From positions 7,101,352 through 7,165,351 of the forward strand of contig OU452240.1 in NCBI GenBank assembly GCA_911728455.2: DNA of 64,000 nt, written 5' to 3'. The notes below the pieces were generated by a model. The model did no database searches. It had not been told where the DNA came from and saw nothing but the letters and a program-made list of their open reading frames with translations. Both the position numbers and the translations under genes were made by a program. Origin of the DNA: Marthasterias glacialis (taxonomy: Eukaryota > Echinodermata > Asteroidea > Forcipulatida > Asteriidae). Below are positions 57,080-64,000 of the stretch, piece after piece. Positions within the stretch are counted from its first letter, which is position 1. Each line of letters opens with the position of its first letter.

Positions 57080-58431
57080 TATGGTGTTCTAAAGACGACA
57101 ACGGTGCGTCGCGTCGTGCCATTGCGTCGCCTGTTCCGTCGCCCGTCGCGTCGTGCCGTCGCCCGACGCGTCGTGCGTCGTATCGTGCCGTCGTCCGTCG
57201 CGTCGCCTGTTTTACAATGAAATAATATATTGGGTTTTAGTGCCGTCGCCCGTCGCGTCGTGCCGTCGTCCGTCGCGTCGTGCCGTCGTCCGTCGCGTCG
57301 TGTCCTTTGCGTCGCATGTTCCGTCGCCCATTGCGTCGCCCTTCGCGTCGCCCATCGCGTCGTGCCGTCGCCCGTCGCCCGTTGCGTCGCCTGTGCCGTC
57401 GCCCGTCGCGTCGCCTGTGCCGTCGCCCATCGTGTCGCCCGTCGAAGTGCAAGAATACTACTGATCTCACCATATTTATAGCCAGCACCAAAGTAGTGAC
57501 TAACTAAATCATCCCATATAGTGTCTGTTAAGGACTCATAATTAGCACACATTGAATTGATTATAACAAGCATTGAATTACAACTTTCAGACTTTAGAAC
57601 AACACTCACTTTCGTTCAAGGATGAATTCATAGGCCTTATTAGATGAAAGAGAGTTAGGACAGACCACCTCCATGGACAGACAAAACGTTTCAACAATGC
57701 ATAAAATGTCAATGAACAAACACAGTACTATAATGGGCAAATGCTGTGTCATGATCGGTACGTTGGTTCATCCATCGCATTGTACGCTGTAAGTGACATT
57801 GCTTTGTTTCACAAACTCCAAAATAATTAGATAAAAAGCCTATAAGATAAACAATTATAGGTGACATAATTATCTTTATGATAAAACAAAAAGGATATTG
57901 TTCAGATGGCAGGGCAAGGAGGGATTGATTAAACTATACGTGTCTGCCATCAGGAAATTTCAGGTGTGACTCCACAATGCAAATAAACAAACAGCGCCAC
58001 CCATTGTCAAAGAAAATAAGGAAATGATTAGAAACAGGACGACGTACTCAGGCGACGCGACGGGCGACGCGACGGGCGACGGCACAGGCGACGCGACGGG
58101 CGACGGCACGACGCGACGGGCGACGGCACGATGCGACGGGCGACGGCACGACGCGATGGGCGACGCGAAGGGCGACGCAATGGGCGACGCAACATGCGAC
58201 GCAACGGACACGACGCGACGGACGACGGCACGACGCGACGGAAGACGGCACGACGCGACGGACGACGGCACTAAAACCCAATATATTATTTCATTGTAAA
58301 ACAGGTGACGCGACGGACGACGGCACGATGCGACGCACGACGCGTCGGGCGACGGCACGACGCGACGGGCGACGGAACAGGCGACGCAATGGCACGACGC
58401 GACGCACCGTTGTCGTCTTTAGAACACCATA
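57080..58431. mobile_element. Fold-back (TU/FB-type) element with minisatellite arms
   Basis: The outer ends TATGGTGTTCTAAAGACGAC / GTCGTCTTTAGAACACCATA are perfect complements. Each arm (57080-57440 and 58042-58431) is a GC-rich array of units like CGTCGCGTCGTGCCGTCGCC, in inverse orientation on the two sides. A 35-bp AT-rich island (ACAATGAAATAATATATTGG...) is present at the mirrored place in both arms. The ~600-bp centre is ordinary AT-rich DNA without an open frame. Long open frames on both strands of the arms (Arg/Ala/Val- or Asp/Gly/Thr-rich) are an effect of the repeat. Confidence 0.92.
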
Positions 58432-59320
58432 GTTTTTGATGTTGAATTACTCATGAAGTTTTAAACAAAACAGCGCTGAAACATTAACCAATCACAATGC
58501 GGATGAGGTTAACGTGCGCTGACCCCATCGCTTCTGATTGGCTGGGAATTTTGCTACCCTGTTAGGGTAGCAAAAATCGAGTAATAAAGAAAAACATTAG
58601 AATTTCCTGACGTGACACGTTGGAAAAGGCCCTCGTGGCTTCGCCACTCGTGCGCGCCGACTTAGTCTTAGCTGCAGTTGCTTCGCGGCTAGTCTAAGAC
58701 ACGTAGGCCTTGGCGAAAGGCTACAACTTTACTTAAACGCCAGCTGTCACCACTACTTGACAACTATTTTCTGTGGCACAAAACGATCATGTACCCGCAT
58801 ATAGTTTACATACATCACGTGCGCCGGTCAAAGGTGATCTTTTGTGGCACGAATTTGCTTGTCACGCGTTGACGAGTGGGCGTCTATAAGGCGCTCCGAT
58901 GTTGTCTAGCTGTCCAACCCCCAAAAAGATCAAACTTAGTCAGTAGGCCTATACGTACATCAATGGAATAGGTAGATCTCAGCAGGACTAGATGTTTTTG
59001 TTTATCAAGATTTGAACTTAGGCATGGGCCCCGCTGAAAAAGATTTGGTAGTTTTGGGTAGTTCGGATTTAGTCATAGAGTTAAAAACTTCAGGGCATAC
59101 AAAACCAAGCGACAAGGCCCGACAATGAGCATTTTTTGACCATTGAGAAAATGACGCTGACCATTCTTTTACACTGGTCACTCATCAGTTTTTAAATAAC
59201 AAACTTTTTCTAAATGGACATTCGTATGCAATTGACCCATAGGTATTTTCGCACATAGTGGGTCAGCGGAGTTCCGTGCTTGACATCCCAAGTGCTCCCT
59301 TTATATTTCTTATGGGTTTA
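58432..59320. other. Intergenic; no gene recognised
   Basis: A small imperfect palindrome, GACTTAGTCTTAGC...GGCTAGTCTAAG, lies at 58660-58700. Otherwise nothing supported. Confidence 0.45.
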
Positions 59321-59484
59321 TAGAGAGGTTTCACGTGACGTCACCTGAGACCTTTTTTTCTAATGCTGCGTGCACAAACAGACGCTGGAAATCATTCAGC
59401 AGACGACGCGCCAGCTATTGAGTTTGTACATGGCTGGACCCAACATGGCTGCAAAACGAACTTTCGGGTCATGCAACCTCTCTA
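59321..59484. mobile_element. MITE, TAGAGAGGTT family (copy 2)
   Basis: Left TAGAGAGGTTTCACGTGACG, right GGGTCATGCAACCTCTCTA. The interior GCGCCAGCTATTGAGTTTGT and CCAACATGGCTGC aligns in inverse to 11515-11669. Confidence 0.85.
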
Positions 59485-59920
59485 TAGTAATTTGTTTCTT
59501 ATCCGTGAACCAATCTAAAACTTAGGAATTGTCCATTATTCTTTCCCGTGGGCCAATACTTTTCTTGATACATATTTATTTTAATCAAGTGTACATACAT
59601 ATGGTTGTGCGTTTATGAAAATTATTTAATTACTGAATGTTCATACAATAATTTTAGTTTGTGTTTTATTTTCACAAACTTTGCGTTTATTTCTCTCTTT
59701 TTTATAAGAGCGCCACCAATCGTTTATGGTCAGCCATTAGAAACAAAATGTCGGAATGCGAAAGTGGTCGATGATCTTCGTTGTCAAGTGAAGATGTGAT
59801 GTTTTATTTCTTTGTACCGTAAACTTCACTAAACGTCCAAGTATCATTATGATTGCTAGTTTAAATGATAAACGCGTGAGAAAAGTTTGGTTTTCAATCC
59901 CGTGATAATTTTCTGTAAAT
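59485..59920. other. 5' flank of the right-hand gene
   Basis: No promoter motif or coding exon identified. Confidence 0.4.
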
Positions 59921-60128
59921 ATGCGATTGGTAACTAAAGTTTTTATGGCAAGTCTACTGACACACGGTCCGAAGCGGACAACAGCAAGTACGACTGCGGG
60001 CAAAATGACTCAATCGACGGTAGGTGGCAGTGACAGCGGGCGTCCACCACGCGGCGGTGGTGGCGCGTCTAGTAAAAATTCTGCCAAAGTTACAACAAAT
60101 GCGACATTAAAAGACAAGGTTAAAAAAG
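59921..60128 (+). CDS. Unrecognised basic Ser/Thr/Gly-rich protein, exon 1
   Basis: Starts at the ATG at 59921 (MRLVTKVF) or the in-frame ATG at 59945 (MASLLTHGPKRTTAST). It contains RPPRGGGGASSKNSAK and NATLKDKVKK and ends in phase 1 at donor GTAGGT (60129). GC-richer than its surroundings. No known domain recognised; the composition suggests a disordered, nucleic-acid- or cytoskeleton-associated protein, which is only a guess from charge. Confidence 0.65.
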
Positions 60129-60180
60129 GTAGGTATTTAATGATCACGATTATACTTCTGTGTCATTTGAGCTAGAGTTG

Positions 60181-60370
60181 CATGTTGTGGCCGAACGGTC
60201 TACAGTAGTAGTAGTACAATGGTCTAGCGCACCTGTACTGTATTTCAAGGTCTGGTGGTGGCCTTATCATCACAGTCAATGTGAGCTCGAATGTCCGTCC
60301 TGGCTTTTGTCTTGTGTCCTTGAGCAAGACACTTAACTATGATTGCTCCTTGGCGTTTATCTGTTCATGT
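60181..60370 (+). mobile_element. tRNA-derived SINE family 1, decayed
   Basis: A-box-like TGGCCGAACGGTCTACAG, with a local expansion (TAGTAGTAGTA) and a repeated GGTCTAGCGC. B-box remnant GAGCTCGAATGTCCGTC, then TGTCCTTGAGCAAGACACTT. Confidence 0.7.
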
Positions 60371-60558
60371 ACTGAAGTAGAAGTGAAGTAGAAGTTAATG
60401 TAGTACCTGGACAGTGCCATTACCTCTTTCTTCAGTCATGTCAGTGCATTAATTTGTCTTGCTTAAACCTTGATGCTTTATCTCCTCCTTACATACAGTA
60501 CACACAGGCTTAAGCCTTTTCTATAGTCAGGTCTCATATTTCCGCGGGTCTCGTATTT

Positions 60559-61572
60559 CAGTCCGGGAAAACTCCAGATACGGCAACATTGCCGTGTACG
60601 GCAACTATGGGTTGCTGTACATGGCAACGTTGCTCTGTACGGCAACCTCAAGGTTGCCGTACACGGCAACTCTTCGATTCAATCGCAAAAAGGGAAGCGA
60701 AATATGCATTTTTGGAAAGGTGAAAACTATAAAAATATGTTCTATGGTACAAAATTTAAATCTATATGAATATGTATTATATAAACACAAAAAATTGCTT
60801 TATATATATGTGAAAAAAATGTGGCCTTAAACAAATTGCTGCGTTTTAGATAACTCATTTACAAAAATGATGGGTATGAGTCATTTTATTGTTGGCATAT
60901 TTGGGAGCAATACAAAAACATAATATATATTCATCTACCTTTCGCGTGTATTGTTTGGTCAGTCAGGTTATGTATAAGATACACAATTTTGTTTGTCAAG
61001 CATTACTGAAATTCAGTGATTTTTATTTTGCTGTGAAAATTCCTGTGTTGATTTTTTGTTAACTTGTTTTAAAAGCAGTGGAAAAGGAAAATGATTTGGA
61101 AAAATAAATATGATTTTTTACTTTTATACAAAGAAGTCCATATATTTGTTTCATTAATACAGTTGATCACACCATTCTACCATTCAAATGATCAACATTC
61201 TATATAGCATCTATATTGTAAAATTAAATAATAGATTGTTTACACTCTGGTAAATCATGTATGAAGTCCACATCACTCTACTATTTTTCAGTACTCGTGA
61301 CCACCCTTGTTACACCCCCCTACACTACAAATCCCCACCCCCGGTCCCCACCCATGGTGCACACACCCCAAAATTACCCTTCACAATTTAGCAATGACTA
61401 TGGTGTCTCCATGTATACACAAAACAAATAAAAAAAACCCCCAGGTAATTCAGTTGTTTTCCCAATGATAACCCCACGACCGTATTTCGCGTTTACACAC
61501 CGGAAGTTGCCGTACGTAGCAACTAGTTGCCGTATACGGCAACGTTGCCGTATCTGGAGGTTTCCCGAACTG
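60559..61572. mobile_element. ~1-kb TIR element with TTGCCGTAnACGGCAAC palindromes
   Basis: Left CAGTCCGGGAAAACTCCAGA then TACGGCAACATTGCCGTG; right TTGCCGTATCTGGAGG then TTTCCCGAACTG. Both arms continue with several GTTGCCGTAnACGGCAAC-type palindromes (60585-60672 and 61505-61557). The centre is AT-rich and non-coding. Confidence 0.85.
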
Positions 61573-63628
61573 ATTTCCGGGGTATTAGAAAATTATTTAT
61601 TTGCGGCGCCAATTTTTTATCCATGGCTGATTTTCATTCTATGAATCGATAACCAATAACCTTCTGCATATCTGGTAAAAAGAACAAATCCGAAATGTCA
61701 AGGAGAATTTTTAAATTAAATATTTGTGAAATATCTGCTATTTTACGGACCATGGCTGCAAAAAGTGCCATTTTATTATTTGAATTTTTACCTTAATCGG
61801 AATATCAGTGTCCAGATCCCGTTTTACTTTTCAGAAAAAAAAATACATTGGAAGAATTTACTTTCACCTCAAAAACGTTGCAAATTGTCTGACGTTGAAA
61901 TAAGGTCAGAAAACTGACGATCGGTAAAAACTAAATAATTTCAATAACTTTTGCAAAGGATGCCCTCAATGTGTGTGTTTTAACATGAAGTGAAAATTTC
62001 AGTTTTCAAAATTGCGCAGTCCAGTTTTCAATTTACGCGGTTACTATTTTGCGCTTAATATGGAGCAATTTTGTGATGTACCGGACCAGTCCAGCATAGG
62101 TCGCAGGGGTCGCGACCCGTTCATACTAAAAAAGGTCACAAGAATCATGAATAGTCATTACTTGTGGATTCTTCTGATTGGCCGCTGGGAAACCAATCAA
62201 ATTGAAGCAGGCAAATGCCTGCAGAAACTTAAAAGTGTTCTATCTCGAGTTCCCGATATCAGAATTCTTATTTTTTATATTTTTCGTTACACAAACATAT
62301 AAACTTTTTAAATTCGTTTGCTCAATGAAATTAATTTTTTAATCCTTTGGCCCAAAATCGGGCAATGCATCTTTAATGTAGAGGAAAAGGCTTTGCGGAC
62401 CATTTGAAAAACTGCCGCGGATATATGAGACTCGCCTCCAAAATCACACTGCGTGTATGCTCATTTTCTGAGACGTTTTCGACGAATTTAATCTGAAACT
62501 GGTGGATTTTGTTCAGGTTAAAGTGGAAAGTAATACTTCAGCAACAATAATAACAGATCACTTCCCACAGGCTGGTGATTTATTTTTTATTTTGATCTAG
62601 TACCGCAGAAATAGGGTATTCCATCCTACAACAAGTACTTGGTTTGTGGTGGTTGTTGTCCCTGTTGTATGCACCTTCACTCACAGCACTCCCTTTGCCA
62701 CATCTTCTCATCCCCTCACTGTATCTGTTCCAACCAAAGGCCAATTACTTTGTCTAATATTCAAATAGCTTTTCCCACCATACTGCTGCACTTTCACTTT
62801 CACGACTGCCACTTTCTAAGGGATTTTTTATGTTTTTTAATGGATATTGGGCTTTAATTCCCTTTTTTAAATATTCCCCTCATGGAACTGGTAGCTAAAA
62901 CACTAATTATTGACCTTTAAAAAAGAACCTTCAAGTGGACATTTCATTGTGCGGCAGGAACTTTCGGGCATTCATGCCCAAAGGATTAGACCTTATGCGT
63001 CTGACGTCATGAGTCCCATAGAGATATGTACAAGCAGCGCCCTCACTGAAGTCAAAACGGCCAAAAGTTTACTGTAGAAAAAGGCTGTGCATACCCTCTA
63101 TTAGAACGGCATTGTCAAGCCCGACGTTGACGTGAAAATGTTTTTTTTTTCATGAATTTGACACTGTGTAATCGGTCAAAGTGCCTGTTCCTCTCTGTAT
63201 ACCAGTACATCCTGTCAACCTTTCTGGACAGGTAACGATATATTTTGACCTAAATTAAGAGAGATAAAGTGGCAGCTGGATACGGCAGTTTTGCCCTTTG
63301 GAACTCCATACCTTATCTTGTTTTCCCACCATCTTTCAATCTGTTCCAGTTTAAGAAGAATGTGAACAAATACCTTCTCTCTCTTTAAATTGTTTTTTTT
63401 TTCCTTGTAAGTAGCCTTCACTTTACTTTGAGTAGCCCTTTGGGCTTTGTGTAGGTCGGGCAAATTTTCATAAAAATATATTTTTTAAATCACAAATTCA
63501 TTTATGTTCAGCATTTGTTACACTTGCAAAATGACGACTATTATTAAGTTTATTCTTATTTTTAACAAACTTATAATATCATGTAAATATTATTAATTAT
63601 TTGTTTTTTATTTGGCGAATATTTGCAG

Positions 63629-63855
63629 GGAGACTTCAAGTTGCATTTGACGGCCGTCCGAAATCAACAACAGCAAGTCTTCCAGAGAGAAGCTCATCCC
63701 AGATGAGAAATCTCACCACATCAAGCAGCGCTGGTAATGTGAACGCTAAGCGTAACATACGCCAACACCGAGCCAATAATGTGCGACCTGAAACAGGAGT
63801 GACTAAAGCCTTCGAAAAATTAACGATTCAAGAAAAGAAAAACTCATCAAGGTAG
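63629..63855 (+). CDS. Unrecognised basic Ser/Thr/Gly-rich protein, exon 2
   Basis: Completes G|GG in phase 1, matching exon 1, and reads RLQVAFDGRPKSTTASLPE, NVNAKRNIRQHRANNVRPE and TGVTKAFEKLTIQEKKNSSR, stop TAG at 63853-63855. Predicted whole protein 144 residues. The end is mildly helical and charged (KAFEKLTIQEKK). AATAAA at 63926-63931 supports a terminal exon, but CAAG|GTAGAG at 63852 could instead be a donor, which would extend the gene past the window. Function unknown. Confidence 0.65.
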
Positions 63856-64000
63856 AGTGATTTGCCTTACCATTTGATACATTTGGCTTTTCTTGATACA
63901 GATGACTCAGAAAATGAATTGAGTAAATAAATCAATAGACCGATTACGCCCTCTAAGTCAGTTGACCTGTAGTGGGTAATAAACGTAAACAAACACAACG
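63856..64000. other. 3' flank; possible start of a TAGACCGAT element
   Basis: Polyadenylation signal AATAAA at 63926-63931. ATAGACCGATTACGCC at about 63936 resembles the ends of the TAGACCGAT elements at 24556 and 53936; the other end is outside the window. Confidence 0.35.

Larger units (their letters stand above)
60129..63628 (+). other. Intron of the right-hand gene
   Basis: Donor GTAGGT at 60129, acceptor ATATTTGCAG ending 63628. Contains a SINE (60181-60370) and a palindromic TIR element (60559-61572). 61573-63600 has nothing recognised; the open frame 62012-62302 lacks motif support. Confidence 0.7.

Noticed and set aside
57079-58358. Long open frames on both strands rich in Arg/Ala/Val or Asp/Gly/Thr
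   Set aside because: They are translations of the GC minisatellite arms of a fold-back element, appear in several frames at once and have mirror partners in the other arm.

Overview
The window is animal nuclear DNA: coding exons are short, flanked by GT/AG splice sites and separated by multi-kilobase introns. Nearly all the remaining sequence is AT-rich non-coding DNA crowded with small inverted-repeat transposons and tRNA-derived SINEs. The repeat style (long fold-back elements with tandemly iterated arms, several tRNA-SINE families, frequent 'taggcct' words) together with a Shaw-type K+ channel and a SoxD gene suggests a marine deuterostome invertebrate, most likely an echinoderm. This is inferred from style, not from a match to a named genome.

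Host genes from left to right. (1) 629-978 (+) is the last exon of a SoxD (Sox5/6/13-type) transcription factor, carrying the second half of the HMG box. (2) 28025-44501 (+) is a Kv3/Shaw-type voltage-gated potassium channel in four exons whose junction phases agree (0, 1, 1), giving a predicted 630-residue protein. (3) 51027-56395 (-) is a 12-helix major-facilitator transporter resembling the monocarboxylate transporter (SLC16) family, in four phase-1-linked exons. Its reading frame is broken by one in-frame TGA. (4) 59921-63855 (+) is a small two-exon gene for a basic, Ser/Thr-rich protein of about 144 residues that I do not recognise.

Mobile DNA. The most notable object is a 4.4 kb element bounded by 28-bp terminal inverted repeats (14235-18631), present twice in direct tandem (second copy 18704-23099) and nearly identical between copies. 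Each copy carries, on the minus strand, a two-exon gene for a 532-residue protein with two zinc-finger-like modules. It looks like the N-terminal part of an unclassified transposon-type protein. The rest of each copy, about 1.75 kb, has no open frame.

A second theme is a set of elements whose terminal repeats are built from iterated short palindromes or a minisatellite: 10152-10715, 39221-39423, 57080-58431 and 60559-61572. The 57080-58431 element is a fold-back structure like the TU/FB class. Numerous MITE families (many with two copies here), hAT-like elements with 8-bp target duplications, at least four SINE families, two decayed LINE tails, a 20-bp minisatellite and an ~80-bp tandem array inside a transporter intron fill most of the remaining space. 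No rRNA, intact tRNA or CRISPR was found. The host genes look unrelated in function; the only gene-repeat interactions visible are insertions close to splice sites and a tandem array that has duplicated a splice acceptor.
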